NCBI GenBank assembly: GCA_037367405.1
Contig: JAZKJV010004138.1
Location: 1 to 64,000 of the forward strand
Direction of reading: 5' to 3'
Source of the DNA: Ottelia alismoides
Taxonomy: Eukaryota > Streptophyta > Magnoliopsida > Alismatales > Hydrocharitaceae
DNA length: 64,000 nucleotides
The position numbers were made by a program, and so were the translations under genes. Under the pieces are notes generated by a model. It saw nothing but the letters and a program-made list of their open reading frames with translations. It was not told where the DNA came from and did not search any database. Shown here one piece after another: positions 48,869 through 62,600 of this stretch; positions within the stretch are counted from its first letter, which is position 1; every line of letters begins with the position of its first letter.

Positions 48869-50780
48869 AGATTGGAGGTTTTGGATGTGATCCATAAACC
48901 TAGGAAGACTTGGGTTAATAAGGATTGTGAAAGTTTTATTGCATTTCAATTTTCTCAGTCCTATTTTGTGATAAACTTTAGGCCCTGTTTAAAACGTTTA
49001 AGCATGAAATTTTAATTTGGATAATGTTCCCATTAATTAAGGAAATTGTGGGATTTGATTTTGTATGCTTTGGAATCCGATAACTCAAGATATGATCATT
49101 TTATTGAACGTATATCCACTGTTTCGGGGATGGCGAATAATGACGTAATTAAGGAGTTAATTATTGATTTAAAAACACATGGAAATGCATGCTAATAACA
49201 TAAGTTCTGTTTTAAATCAAGTTATCAAACTTTAGAAACTGATTTTGCTTAATTTGGATTTAAAATAATGAGATATGCTAATTTTAGTAAGTGAGGTCAC
49301 TGCTGAAAATTGCAATCCTAATCATGAACCTTGTGATAGTCATTTAAGAAACTTATGAAATTAATGGTTAATTTCCTAGAATAATTATGGATATTATTTG
49401 GTAAATATTTGATTGATAATTATTCCCTTAAATGACATTGCCTCAACCAATAAATGATTAGATTTAATCTAGATCACCGATTGGTTACTCGATACACATT
49501 CAACAAACGTGTTACTTGAATAGGTTTGGGAATTTGTCTAGCAAATATTCTTATAATCAAAATGGTTTTGATTATTACTATATGGTATAATTTAGGTTGA
49601 AAATCGATGATCATCTTAAGTACACAATGATCGATTTGGCATTATCCTTTCCTGAGGTGGATATGGTGTCTAGTCGGGGAGCGTTGGGGTAGCAGGTTGC
49701 ACCGTGTGCAGTCTGTCCTAGTCCCATCGGTACTGGCCATGATAGTGGGTAGGGACTCGACAACGCTGTAGAAATCATGGTGTATTTTCTAATTATTAAA
49801 ATTCAAATTAACGCGTACTTTGAGATAATACCATATTTTTCAAGTAACAATCAAGTTTGTTGATTGAATTGGAATGGTAATTGATTAATGTTATTAAATG
49901 AATTATATCCAATTAAAAACACTATATTATGAATAGATGTGTATCTCCCTTGGAAGAATTAATTATATGAATATGATTCATAATAATTAATTAAAATTTG
50001 AACAAGATATGGAGGATCACATAAGTGACATCCATGGTCTTCTGTCAAGGCGAAGGGTTCCGTCGCCAGATATTGTATGTAGGAGACGCATGTCCGAAGT
50101 GTCAGCTCCTGCATACAATCCATTTTGATCGAGCTCTTCTCTTCTTGAAAGAGTAAGGATGTATGCGTAGTGACCCCAATATCGGGTCCTTATATTATTG
50201 GGGCGATGTTGGATTGCGTATAGCGAGTTGTAATCCTGTTGACGGTTGGTTCAATTAATGACGGGTCAACATCACCTTAGGGTGGTGGGCCCGGGTGTTG
50301 AAGACCGAATTGGGAGATGCAAGTTAGACTTGCAAGATGAAATGTGTTTTCGCTTATTTTTATCACAGTTACATGTTCTCATATTATTGGGATGTGACAA
50401 AGATAAGAAAGGAGATCCCAGATCTTGCTAGAGATATAATGGTAAATATATCTCTTACATTGAAAGTGATTAAGGGAATGAACTTTCAATGTTGACAAGG
50501 CAAGGCAACTTTGATATAAAAATTCCTAAATCAAAGTAAAATATGTGTGTATATATATTAATATATATTATGTAAATTTCTTATTCTAGATAATCCTTCA
50601 TTAAACCCACCCAATACTATACTCAATAATAACCAGTAAAATATCATAGATTGGATCCATGATCAAAATATTGTACTTGCAGTTGAACACATATTTTATG
50701 TGGTTGCAATGTGCAAGTTTCCTCATAATAATGAGGAATGACAATTAAATAGACAATAAGACAACAACTTAGGATTTGTA
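48869..50780 (+). other. Element D leader and unrecognisable 5' interior
   Basis: About 1.9 kb in which I cannot follow a gag N-terminus. A GC-richer block at 49660-49780 and another at 50040-50340 are of unknown origin. Copia gag usually starts close to the primer site, so this is either heavily decayed or contains foreign sequence. Confidence 0.45.
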
Positions 50781-51190
50781 TGTCTATAGTCTTGATCTTT
50801 CGTCGAATGTACTTTGGAAGTGACATGTCGATGATGATCATAATTGTCAAATAATCCTTATAAAAATCTAAGAAGATATTATGGCATTCGTATGTGCTCT
50901 CTACATTCAATCAAGAATGACATGGTTCATTGCATCATGCAGAATGGTGGCTCTATAGGAGATGATGTATTCAAAATGGTTGAGTACCTACCTGAACTAA
51001 AGTCTTTAAGAGTTAAGATGTATGTAGATATGATGAAGTGTCATCGTTCTAATGTCTATACTCAAGTCATTCATGAAGCTTCATAATATTCATATTATAT
51101 GAACTAAATGAAGCTGTATAAATGTTGAAATACTCTTATATTGAAATCTGTTGAATTCAACATAAGAGATCCTTTTTCTTTAGAAATTGT
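50781..51190 (+). pseudogene. gag: Element D gag remnant (UBN2-like)
   Basis: The frame at 50844-51086 reads DVFKMVEYLPELKSLRVK, which fits the helical UBN2 part of copia gag (usually of the form HVLKMIEYIEKLASLG). Only this part is recognisable. The zinc knuckle is not seen. Confidence 0.5.
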
Positions 51191-54100
51191 TGTTTAGATA
51201 TGAAAGGAGCGTAGTGGAAGCATGGGTCGGACCCAGGTTAGAAGGAAAGTCAAAGAGTTAGCTGTACTTTTATGGTTTCGACACACATATGACATCAAAA
51301 GGGTCGGATAAATGCCAATACTGCAATAAGCCAATGTATTGATAGTATGACTGTCAAGTCTATCTAGAATCCTTAGAGAAGGACTCGGATAGTGCATTAA
51401 AATAATTTACATCTACATATAATCATTGAAATTGACTTTTTTTTTGATAAGATCAAAGTCTAATAATTGTATCTCATTCTTCTAATAACACTTGCAATTG
51501 GTTGCATATGTTTTAGAAGACTAGAAAATTTGATCTTAAGGTTTAATAATCATCCATGGATATTGATGCAATGGTTGCAACAACCTCTATTGGATTAATA
51601 GACTTCATATTTTTAGTGGGAGAGCCCTTAGTCTTAGAGAATGTCTCAATGACCTGGATATTAGAATACACTGATAGTTTATTTCTAAATGTTGGAAATA
51701 AACATGAATTCTGGAATAGATCTATCTTAGAGAGTTATGATGGGTATATTTCAGATAGTATTTTGATATTTGGAGGACTCTACGAAATTAGAAATTAATG
51801 AATGGTTCATTAGCATTTCTAATATTGAAAATTAAACCTTAAAAGATCATCAGGAGGATGAAGATCATTTGACAATGATCTGGCATCAAACCTTGGACAT
51901 ATGTCTATTGATGAGATCAATAGACTAGTAAGAGATGAACCTTAGAATGTATAAAATAATCTCAAATCTTACATACTTTTGAATATTGTATACAAAGAAA
52001 AAATGTCCAATGCACCCTTCTCTGGGAATGGGGTAAGATGTGAAGGTATTCAAGATCTCATACATATTGATGTATGTGGATCATCTATATCATAATGAAC
52101 ATTAATGATATGTGATACATTTGATGATTATTCGTGATATGAGATTTCTTCCCTTCACCTTAGAAAGCTTTCAAATATTCAAAGATTTCATAATTTTGGT
52201 TTAGAACCAAAGTTTGAAGGAAGACGAAATGAAATGATCTAACCTAGGTAGCAAGTACTTGTTAGATGAATTCAAAGAATACCTTATGGAGATATGAATA
52301 TCATTCCTATCTCGCTCATCCTAATATACCTAAACTCAAGAGAGTTGTAGGGAGATACAATTGGATCATGTTTGACATGATTTGATCAATGATGAATATT
52401 AACATAATTACCTCTTAGTTTCCAGGTATATATATGTAGTAGAGACTACATTATATATCCTTATAAGGTTCCATGCTGGTAAACTAGAATCTAGCACCAG
52501 AGAGTGCTACTTCATTAGGAAAATAAAGGATGGTATTGGATATCTACTTTATGACCTTGAGATTCTTAAAGAATCTCATCTCTAAGGATATGATTCTTAG
52601 AGGATAACTCTCTTGAGAATCAAGATGAAAATGAAATAAAGGAACTCAATTAGTCTTGAGAAGATAATGAGGCTCCTGAAGTTGGAAACTAAAAGGACAA
52701 TTAAAGATGAAACACTAATACCTCTTCAAATGAGTTTGAGGATGTATTCCATGTGTCAGAGAAATCTGACAATGATCGAACTTCATGTGATGAAGCTTCT
52801 AAAAATCATGACATGGAAAGATGGATTTTAACAATAAAGTCTATAGTAGACTTCATATACAAATGTTGTATATGGTCCCTCGAGGATCCACCTATATGGG
52901 TAAGACCCGTTAAGGTGTAAATGGATCTTCAAGAGAAAGAGAAAACCTGGTGAGAAGGTAGAGATTTTCAAAGCACAGCTCGTAGCCATGAGCTACACAC
53001 TGAATAGACGACATCTCTTGCAATGATACTTGCTCTCCAGTGACCATGCTTAAACTCATCAGATTATTGCTAACTGTAGCTACACAACTTGACGTTGACA
53101 TCTTCAAGATGAAAGTCAAGATTGCATTCCTCCACGAATATCTCTCTAAGGATATTCACATGAAGTATCCCCATGGCTTCATAGTTGAAGAAAGCGAGTT
53201 GTGCAAGCTAAAGAAACTCCATCTATGGACTCAAAATAAGCTTCTTGTAGGTGGAACATCAGATTTGATGAAATCATAAATGTTATGATTTCAGATAAAA
53301 TCTTGATGTATCATGTGAAGCTTAGTGGGAGTGCCATTGTGTTCATCGTGCTAAATGTAGATGATATCCTAATCACTTGGAATGATACCCGGATAATAAT
53401 AAGTGTTTTATAGACTGGCTATTCCATACCTTGAGATATGATCTCAAGGATACCTCTTAGATCTTGGTTCTGAAGATGTTCAGAAGCAAAGAGAAGAGGG
53501 TATTGGGACCGTCACATTAGTAGTACACCTGGGACATGTTACATTTTCTGGAAAATTCCAAGAAAGGCTTCCTTCCCTCAAGATATCTACTGACCTATCT
53601 AAAGGGATAACACCTCAAAGAGTTGAGGAAGTGAATGCTATAACTACTTTCTCTTGTGCATTAGTTACGAGAAGCCAAGTGTATGCTAGATGTGTACAAA
53701 AGTTAGATATCTGCCATGCAATGGGTGTAGTAAACTGTTACTAATCCTACTAAGGAAACAAAATACTTGATTGCAGTAATAACAATATCTTCAAGGATGA
53801 AAAGATTTTTTGAGATAGTGATCTCAAAGTCTTATCTTCAAGAACTTAAGACTTTATAAATAGTGATCTAAAAGTTCTTAATTGTGGATACCTTAGGAGA
53901 TAGAGATCTCCAGGAATAAGGGTATTCTGATGAGTATTATGGACATACTGGTTATAATAATTATTAAGTTGTAGTGTCAAGGACACTATCAATGACAATA
54001 TTGAGTGTTGGTTGCAAAATATGCAACATTCGCATTGGATGCGAGCACTGTTACTGGGGATATGCAAGTGCTGTAAAAGGACTTGGCATAGTCACTCGGG

Positions 54101-54203
54101 AATAGAGTGACTGATCATCTTACCCAGATATTTTTCTAAATAGCCTATGATTGTCACATGAGTGCGGATTTTAATGATTAGCCCATTCATGGCTCTTTAT
54201 TCT
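51191..54203 (+). pseudogene. pol: Element D pol: pre-integrase, integrase, RT, RNase H (badly decayed)
   Basis: Recognised in order across frames. Near 51870-51950, WHQ...LGHMSIDEINRLVR is the pre-integrase domain. Near 52045-52090, DLIHIDVCGSS is the integrase start (usually HTDVCGP). Bases 53075-53230 are RT: TQLDVDIFKMKVKIAFLHEY, and MKYPHGFIVEE then ELCKLKK. Near 53350, FIVLNVDDIL is the RT catalytic VDD site. Near 53690, KLDICHAMGVVNCY is the RT/RNase H junction (usually RPDICHAVGVVSRY). Stops and shifts occur throughout. No function remains. Confidence 0.8.
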
Positions 54204-54213
54204 AGTGGGAGAT
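54204..54213 (+). other. Element D PPT
   Basis: AGTGGGAGAT directly before the TGTTGGAC start of the 3' LTR, the usual copia form. Confidence 0.85.
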
Positions 54214-54488
54214 TGTTGGACATGCGAGCGCACGTCGAGCCATTGTGCAATAAATGTTATTGCGAATATCATTCCCTAATATGAAATGAAGAATAACTAG
54301 TTTGCATAATAGGTCCCTTAGTACAGTTAGGGTTATGTACCATGGCCATCTTAATGATCATACAGCTGTTGATTCAATTACTGAATCATAGAGGCTAGTT
54401 CTTGGATGAATATCTAAGGAGTTAGACTGAGGACTCATAAAGTACTGTAAAATGATTGTTAAGAGAGGATCTCCAGCCTGAGTAGGAT

Positions 54489-54496
54489 GTGGCAAT
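54489..54496. repeat. 8-bp target duplication of the hAT element (left copy)
   Basis: GTGGCAAT, repeated exactly at 55325-55332. The undisturbed 5' LTR of D has ATGGCAAT once at this place. Confidence 0.9.
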
Positions 54497-55324
54497 TAGG
54501 GGTGTAAACGGACCAAACCTGAGCGAACCTATATTTTTGAGGTTCGGTTCATTTATTTAATCGAGCCTAAACTTGTGTTCAGGTTCGGTTCGTTTATTTT
54601 CGAACCGAATCCGAATCGAACCTCTTTTTAAATGAATCGAACCTAAGCGAATATCGAACTTAAGAATTCCCAAATAGGAGGGAGTGAAAAGAAGAGAAAT
54701 GGAAATATATATGTGTATTTACAGTTAGAATAAATATTCATTTAGTTTTTTTCTTTATATTACTCATCTTCATCTTTTGAAAGAAAATAGATTAATAAGG
54801 ACTCGTCTCTTTAAAAAAAGTATAATTATAATATATTTTATATCTATTCAGATGGGGATAAGGAAAAAGAATAATGCGGAGATATTCGATAAGTAATGTT
54901 TGTACTTGTTTTGTTGATTTGAAGATAAAGAAGGGAAAAGTACTATACCATAGATGATAGATGTTGTAAACACGATGTGACTATTTTTTTTGGATAGTTT
55001 ATACCAAGTTAAAACCTAGTTATCCCGTAAATATCTAGTTATCTATAGATAAAATTCACTTACCCTGGGATAAAAACCACTCATCTCAAAATAAGTCCAC
55101 TTCTACGGATAAGGATTTGTAAATATGTATATGTGTATGTTTAACGAGCTTTTAACGAATCGGACCTGAGCGAACCTATGATTTTTAGGTTCGGTTCGTT
55201 TATTTAATTGAGCCTAAACTTGTGTTCAGGTTCGGTTTGTTTATTTCCGAACAGAATCGAAATCGAACTTTTAGCGAGCCGAACCTGAGCGAATATCGAA
55301 CTTGAGAATGTTCTTACACCCCTA
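54497..55324. mobile_element. Non-autonomous hAT element
   Basis: 828 bp with perfect 11-bp terminal inverted repeats TAGGGGTGTAA ... TTACACCCCTA and an 8-bp duplication, both typical of the hAT superfamily. No transposase frame. Near both ends, 150-bp subterminal sequences rich in AGGTTCGGTTCG, ACCTGAGCGAACC and GAACCGAAT words occur in the same orientation. Confidence 0.9.
54511..55313. repeat. Subterminal direct repeats of the hAT element
   Basis: The left copy (54511-54668) and right copy (55161-55313) align nearly along their full length in direct orientation. They share CCTGAGCGAACCTAT, GAGCCTAAACTTGTGTTCAG and GCGAATATCGAACTT. Each also contains inverted words. hAT transposases bind subterminal repeats, so these are likely transposase sites. 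Confidence 0.8.
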
Positions 55325-57598
55325 GTGGCAATCCTTTCTCACTTGGTTGATATCTGATCGACCTCTTGATGTAGGTCCTCTGCATGGCAATAGAGATTCA
55401 GAGGTGTCAGATTAGTTAGTCAAAGAGTTGACTTAACAAGATTGATATAACCAAAGACTTATGTCGTATGCTGTCACGATATAGGCACACATCCTCTGAC
55501 CGGAGACAGATGTGTTACTATATGTCTGAGTATGCACATTTGGCAGACCAATAGGTTGATGACCTAAACAAGGTCTATACACTAGCATGCTGGTGTGCAT
55601 ATAAGGGCATATGAGTAATACGATCTCTCAAAGGGATCATACATGTTCATTACTAAATTGGAAGACATGAGCACACTCATGTGATATTGGGAAGAATCAA
55701 ATTCCATGCATGGTCGTCTCGCTTTGGAAGCTTGATTAAATTTGTAGGTTTGATATATACTTTTTGAAAGTATATGGTCAACACTTAAGTATGATATATA
55801 CTTTTCGAAAGTATATGATCGATACCAACACCCAATAGTCAAATGAGAAACTTCATGATAAAACCCTGAAGGAGACAGTCTAAAAGAGATCTAAAACTTC
55901 GGGATTTATTCTGGATCTTCCAGTATGCAGGATGTACAGGTATTAGGAATGCCTGAGGGTGATGTGATGATAAACGATTGTATAACCATTACGCTTCCAT
56001 TCCGAGGGAGTGATGAAACAGGTCTGGATTTTAGTGTCTCCTCTCATAGAGAAGTAATATGATCTTAGTCCAAATGTTGGACATTGATCTTGCGGACCTC
56101 ACATAGATTAATCAAACATCTATGGGAGGTCCGCAAGATCTGGATTTGAGATGTGATCTCAATATCCAAGTCACTATACGTGGAACAATATAATCGCCCT
56201 GTCCTTATCTCCAAGTATCTGCAGAGAAAGCACATTATCCTTGAAAGAGTTCATGGATAATTTCATTATTGATATATGTATCCAAGCATTTACAAAAATG
56301 GGTAATTAAATGTGATTTAATTATCATGAATAATATGAATTTGATTCAGATTATAAGGAGAGTCATATGAGATAATTAAATGTGATTTAATTATCAAAGG
56401 TCTAAATAATGTGAATGTGATTCATGTTATTTGGGCACATGAGAAAAGAGATCCAAGATGATTAAATGTGATTTAGTTATCATGGATATGAATAATGTGG
56501 ATAACACTATCCATATTAATTAGATATATTATAAATGTGATTTATAATATATTAGAGAGAGCATATTATGATTTATATTTGTTGATTAATTGTTAATAAG
56601 AATTGGATTCACGTTGAATGATTATTGAAAATATAATTGCATTTAGTTTTGGATTGTGAATGAGATTCACATAATTTCAATGGCTTGATTGAAGTTTTTC
56701 TGAAGAAAATTGTGAATTATTTTTGTGAAATAATATACAACAAATGTTGTTGTAAATCTTGGTGATCTCATGAGATAATGAGATCTCATGAGTTTTTGAG
56801 GAGATAGACCCATTCTATCTCATTATCTCCAAGATCAGTCAAAGTGATTTAAATTGGGATTAATTATGTTGATTTATCAATATAAATTAATTTAAAAATA
56901 AATCAATTGTTGAAGTGTTTTTACAACAACATCCTTTCCATTGAAAGAAACACAAATCAATCTCAACAATTGATTGTGTGATGGATTGAGATCCATGGAC
57001 TCCCAAAACCCTATATAAGAAGAGGCAGCCCTTGCATTTCGATACACAAGTTTGCAATGTAAACATATGCTCTCTCCTTCTCTCTCTATATACGTCATGT
57101 CTCTCTCTCTCTCTCTCATTATGGCCGTCCACCATGGAGCCCTTGAGAGAGTCGCCATCACCGCAACATCGTCGTTATGCTGCTGGAGTATTTGCTTGTG
57201 GATATCTGTCTCCTTTGGTGTGCCTCGCTCGTGAAGAAGAATTCGGATCTCGTGTGACGAGATCAAGAGATTCTCTACTTGGATCATCAACTTTGATTGC
57301 GAGAAGGACGTGTCTCATCAACGTGCTCGCAAGCTTCTCTTCCATCGGATCGGACTTGAGACAGGAGGTCTCTTAGTTTAGAGACTTGATCGCAACCACC
57401 CTTCAAGAGGTAAACCTCATACCTATTGTGGTTTAGATGAAACAATCCGAGAAAGGTTCTTGGATCATGTGGTTTCATCACATTTAAAAATTTTAAATTC
57501 CGCTGCCGGAGCAACTAGTGTCACTAGTCACTCCTGATCGCATTCGATGCAATCCACATGCTTCCATGATGCGCTTGAGGATCTTCCCATATCCTTCA

Positions 57599-57603
57599 GG
57601 AGG
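57599..57603. repeat. Target-site duplication of element D, right copy
   Basis: GGAGG, identical to 46273-46277. Confidence 0.85.
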
Positions 57604-59612
57604 TCCCACCATCTCCGGCGATGCTCTACTGTAAGGTATCCATCTCGTGGCCCACAGTTGCTCGAGGTCCTTTTATCTCTCCTTAGGTAGCCACTAGCTG
57701 TAGATTTCATTTCCACTATTTGGTTTAAATTTTATTTAATTGATTTAGTGTAAAAATCACCATTTGTAGTTTGCCATGTTAAATTCGGGTGAACAATTCT
57801 GTCATCTCTGCTCCTGTTCAGACTCCACCATTCATCCCATTTCTTTCCCTCTTTAGTTCTTCACCCAGCTGACCCATTATCTGCCTTTGATCCCTTCTGG
57901 ATCGAAGGATTCGTGCTCCCTCTACTACCACCTCATCGGAGCACTCCATCCACTCCATCTCACCCCCATTCCATGCCTAATTGGGTCGAGGCACTTTGCC
58001 CTCAACCCACGATTTTGTTTGTTTAGGCTGAAGGAGCTAAAGGCCCCATCTGAGGGGTTAATTTTGTACAGGAACCATTCCTAGACTGCTGGAGTGCCTT
58101 GACCTCATGGGGGTCGGTCGGTATCCCCCGAACACTTTTGAGACCACTCAGAGGTTCACCATAGATGTATGTGCGTGTAGAGCCAATCGAAGTTACGCAT
58201 GGAGGTCAGAGGAGGGAGCAGTGCCCGATCGAAACTCGCCAAGGGTGAGTTCTTCCCTTGTTCTTCCATCACCCTCATGAGTCGTTTGATCATCATCAGC
58301 CACAAAGGTCACCAGTTGGCGTTGGATCTTGCCACCATTCCACCGTCAGATTATGAACGAGATCTGATTGGGAGCGTGAATGTGGAAGTAGTATCGATCG
58401 TTGATCGGCTACTACATGGATAAGTGAGGACCGTCTAGCCATTTAATCATGCCTATTAGTGTGTATTTTGCAATTTTCCCGTTGTTTTTGTTTTATTTCA
58501 TTATAGTCCTATAATATTTTATTCCCGCTTTTTATTTTTGTAAAAATTGCATTGGATCCCTTATCATTTCTGATATTTACATTTGGGTACAGTCCACATC
58601 ACCTTACGTGTAGTCACACGTGAGGTGGCGATTTTACATGTAGGCCCTTGGGCCTTTTTATATTTTCTTTAGTCCATAAATATTTAATACTGGCTATAAT
58701 ATTTTCGGTATTTTACAGAATCCACCTTGCCTTTTATTTTAATTCCAAATATGCCCCTGCTAGTTCATTAATTTTTGTGATTGTTTTTCATTTATTAAAA
58801 ATATCATCTTTGCTCCAAAAATTATGAAAAAATAGGGTTAAGTGCCTGCTTTCTTATATTTTAGCGCCATATTTTGGTATTTGCAATTTAGGCATTTTTA
58901 CCATTTTTTAAAAATAAAAAAATCACATTTTACCTATGTTCGACTTATAAAATTTGAAAAAATATAAAAATATTTGAAAAATTCCCCAAAATATATTTTG
59001 TTTATTATATCATTTTAGATTTCCAAACAAAAAATCCCTGAAAATAAAAAAAGAAGAAGCCTAAAAAATTTAAAAGCTCCAAAATTTAGTAAAAGTATAA
59101 AATTTCACCAAAATCCTAAAAAAATATTTTTTTTCGAAAATTTCTTTATATTATTAACTATCTATTAAAATTTATTTGGAAGCTTTTGGCTTTATTTACT
59201 AATTTTAAATTTCAAAACAGTTCGACCTATTTATTTTATCCCTATTTTGGGATATTTTTGACTTTAATAATATATATAAAAATTAGCAAAAAATCCCAAA
59301 CAAGAAGAGTAGAAAATGAATTAAAATCCGAAAATATTTTATTTTATTAATTTTTAGTTATTTTTGGTTTCATTTAAAATTGAATTACTCTATTCTATAT
59401 ACATATATATTCTTACATAATAGATTAAAAAGAAAAAGTACATAAAAAGAAAATCTATAAAAAGGAAATAAAAATATAAAAATAAAAATATATAGAGACA
59501 AAAATCCATAAAAAAATAAAAACCCACATAAAAACACTTAAACAAAAAGAACACAAATTTTGGAATTCATTTTTCCAATCTATCACCTTTGCTCCCTGTG
59601 TTCGACACTCCA
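57604..59612 (+). repeat. Element C 3' LTR, right segment
   Basis: Resumes at TCCCACCATCTCC and matches 19585-19976 joined to 37183-38800. Around 58002 it shows the site without element B. Ends near ACACTCCA at 59612. Apparent frames (57887-58423) are LTR sequence. Confidence 0.87.
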
Positions 59613-62600
59613 TGGTTGCAATATAAACACATTTTGTAGAGTTAAATAAAAATAAATTTTAACTCCGGACATTTATTTGCATTGCTATATTTAATTGTGG
59701 GTTAATTGTTGAATTATTCGGGTTCCGTGAGCGGTTGTTTCGATGATTGTTGATGCACCTTATGGATTGAAAAGACCCTTGAAAAACTCTAGTTTTTAGT
59801 TATATATAATAACAAATATATATTGTAAATACAGATAAAAATAGTCCTTCTATTTTTTAAAGGATTTCATATATATTTATATTTTTATAATTAGTAATAA
59901 TATTAAGTATTTATAAGTAGTAGTAAGTATAACTAAATTATATAGGGTATTCTATTTATAAATGTAGCTATATATATATTCAAAAATTATAAAATATTTG
60001 TTGTCTTTTTATATTTTCTTATATTTTTGTGATTTTTTTCATTTTCGCTTATTTTATATATTTCTAAAATCTAAAATAGTTTAAAACATGGGATAAATAA
60101 ATATGTTGAATTGTTTTGTGTTTTTTAAAAATAGAAAAAGTCTAAAATAACTCAAAATTATTTTTAAATATATTAATATGTATATATAAAATTATAGAAT
60201 AAAAAGCTATTTTGTTGGAATTTTGAGAAATTTTCTAAATTTTATAGGATTAAGTGGGTTTTCAAATTTTAAGGTTTTCTATTATTTTTTTGTGATTTTT
60301 GGTCTGGAGTGATAAAATATAGTAGTAAATATTATCTATTTTTGTAATTTTAAATAAGGTTTTATAATTTTTATATTTTTATCTATAAATAGGGAATAAA
60401 TAGGAATTTTTGATTTTCAATAAATGAAAAATCTCAATAATATGTTAAATACGAGGCATGATGTGAATGAGCATAAAATCAAGCATCCTCTATATTTTTA
60501 TAATTTTTTTGTACGAGAAATATTAATTAAAATTGGACAAGCATAAATAAAAGCATACAAGCTAGTAGGGCTATTTTTACAATATAAATAAAAGTCAAGG
60601 AGTCTCACGCAAAATACCCAGAAGTTTAACATTTAAATTACAATTTTTTAGACTAAACTGAAATACCAGCACCCGGAGGTGTATCCTTGAGTTTTGCCCA
60701 ACTCAATAGGGGGCCACGTGAGTTGAGCTAGCACAAGACTTAATGGTAATATTCAACACATGCAAGGTTTCAGTTGCAATTTCTCCACAAAAGTTTACAG
60801 TTAACTAAAGATTTACAGGGTTATTTAACAACTACAAAAAGACGGTGGGGGATCTTGTATAATTTACCCCTTAACCGACGCTCAATTGGGTAGAGGATGA
60901 ATCTCCATGTGGTATCGGACAGTCGGGATCTCGTACCATTTCGCTTTAGAATTCATGGCCCTGATTATATTTGGGTCGGCCTTGAAATCCAAACTCTTGG
61001 AGGTTCTGAGGAAGAACATCGAGAATAGTGTTCTTGGTGAACTTTGATCTAGAATACCTTCGTCCTTCGGTGACCTCCTTCGCTCCCGATGGGCTCAACT
61101 CCCTCTTGGAACTGATCCACATCCGCATGTGCTTCTTAACGGGCCCCAGGTTCCCTTAGATGGGATCTGGGGATTTTCTTCACGTGACATACAGATGATA
61201 TTCCTTATCCATTCAAGGCTCCACCAAAAGACTCAGTGGGTCGAGGTCTCTATCCTCAACTAGGTGATGAAGCTGATTTGTAAAGGAATGAGGTGGTAGT
61301 GAAAAACTCCGGTGAGCGGTGGAGGGGGAGTTCGATTCACAAGATCTGAGTAGGATCTGGTTGGAAACAAGGGGGGAAATGTAGAAGATGAAGGGGTTTG
61401 ATGTGAAGAGTCAGTGTTGATCGAAACAAGGGCAGAACACGATGAATTTGGCCTGGTGCTAGAGCTCCAGATCAAATGGGGGTTTTAATTTGAACCTAAA
61501 ATACATGATAAAAACTTAAAATTAAAATAAGGAATTTAGTCACACAACTAAATATTACATAGAAATGTAAGAAATGGGCCTCGACCGGGTCCATGACCAT
61601 GGGAGGAAGAACCATCGGAGGGTGGTTTACAACGATAGTCGGATCGAACCCTAGAGCCACTCCTCCTCGCTGCCGAGCACCTGAACCACCTTCTGTCACC
61701 CGGTGGATGTTGCACTCTCGATCTGAGGGGCTAAGAACCTCTAAAGGGTGATCAAAATTCAAAATGGGCTCAGTCATGGTTTACTTATATGAAGAGAAGA
61801 AGTTGACTTTGAGGAGGGGTTGCATGCAAACAACAAGGGGTTGGTGAGAGGCATGGGTTTAGCAAGGGAGTAGGATGCGCGAGCTACAAGATGGTAAAGG
61901 GCTCGAGGTGGATGGGTGCATGAAGATGGTGTGAAAATGAGGAGAAGATGGCCTCCCCATGAGTTTTGACATGGGGATGTTGAAAAGAGAACAATTGACC
62001 TGGGGTCAATGAACATAATGATCTGGTTGGTCTACGTGGACAAACAAGATAATTTCAGGGCATAAATTCCTTATTAAATCAATATTAACCAGTAAATGAT
62101 TTTATTAAATTTTTGTTAAAACATGAAAATTATTTTTATATATTATTTTTAGAGTATTTTTATTTTTTACAAATTATTTTTTTAGGTTAATATTTACATG
62201 TGTATATATAGGTAAATATACATGTATTTTATATATATTATTTTAATTTGTATATTATATTATATTATTATATGCATGTATTTCATATATGTATAATTCA
62301 TTTAATTACAAATTTTGATATTTTTATTTTATTTTTATGAGTTTATTTACATATTTAATTAATTATATACATATATTACATTAGTGAATTATAAGTATAC
62401 TTTTACATATATATTTCATAGATTTTTTATTCTAATACAATTTTATGGTTTTATTCTAATTTTATTATGTATATGTATTTCAAATAATATATAAAAAAAT
62501 ATATAAATATAAGAACCTTAAAGATATAAAGAATAAATATAATGCATATTTTATACAGGTTTGTTGCACAGTGAGGGCCTAAAAGCCAACTTCTGTATCT

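Larger units (their letters stand above)
46278..57598 (+). mobile_element. Element D: Ty1/copia retrotransposon
   Basis: LTRs 46278-48853 and 54214-57598 (about 2.55 kb without the hAT insert). The primer site is complementary to initiator tRNA-Met, the interior is 5.4 kb, and a PPT and an exact 5-bp duplication are present. The order gag, integrase, RT, RNase H identifies copia. All coding regions are badly decayed, and the two LTRs differ by roughly one base in ten over the first 280 bp by eye. It is therefore old, but younger than element C, which it splits. Confidence 0.93.
54214..57598 (+). repeat. Element D 3' LTR (with hAT insertion)
   Basis: Starts TGTTGGACATGCGAG and ends ATATCCTTCA. 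The 836 bp of hAT element plus its duplication split it; the remainder (2549 bp) aligns with the 5' LTR. TATA at 57012-57019. Confidence 0.92.
18063..59612 (+). mobile_element. Element C: large non-autonomous Ty3/gypsy element, interrupted by B and D
   Basis: The 5' LTR is 18063-19976 plus 37183-38800 (split by B). The interior is 38801-44490. The 3' LTR is 44491-46277 plus 57604-59612 (split by D). Without insertions it is about 12.7 kb. A tRNA-Asp-type primer site and a PPT mark the plus orientation. The interior encodes a short N-terminal domain and a protease, but no gag core, RT, RNase H or integrase is seen. The target duplication is unclear: GTTGG precedes it and GGTTGC lies next to the right end. 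It appears to sit in the leader of element F. Confidence 0.85.

Noticed and set aside
51556..51798. 80-codon frame in element D as a separate gene
   Set aside because: It lies between the gag remnant and the pre-integrase domain of a copia element, where the protease should be, but no DTGAS-like site is visible. It is best treated as decayed pol.
60946..62016. Minus-strand frames of 60-93 codons in element F
   Set aside because: They fall in an LTR that aligns with non-coding LTR sequence of element C and show no protein features.
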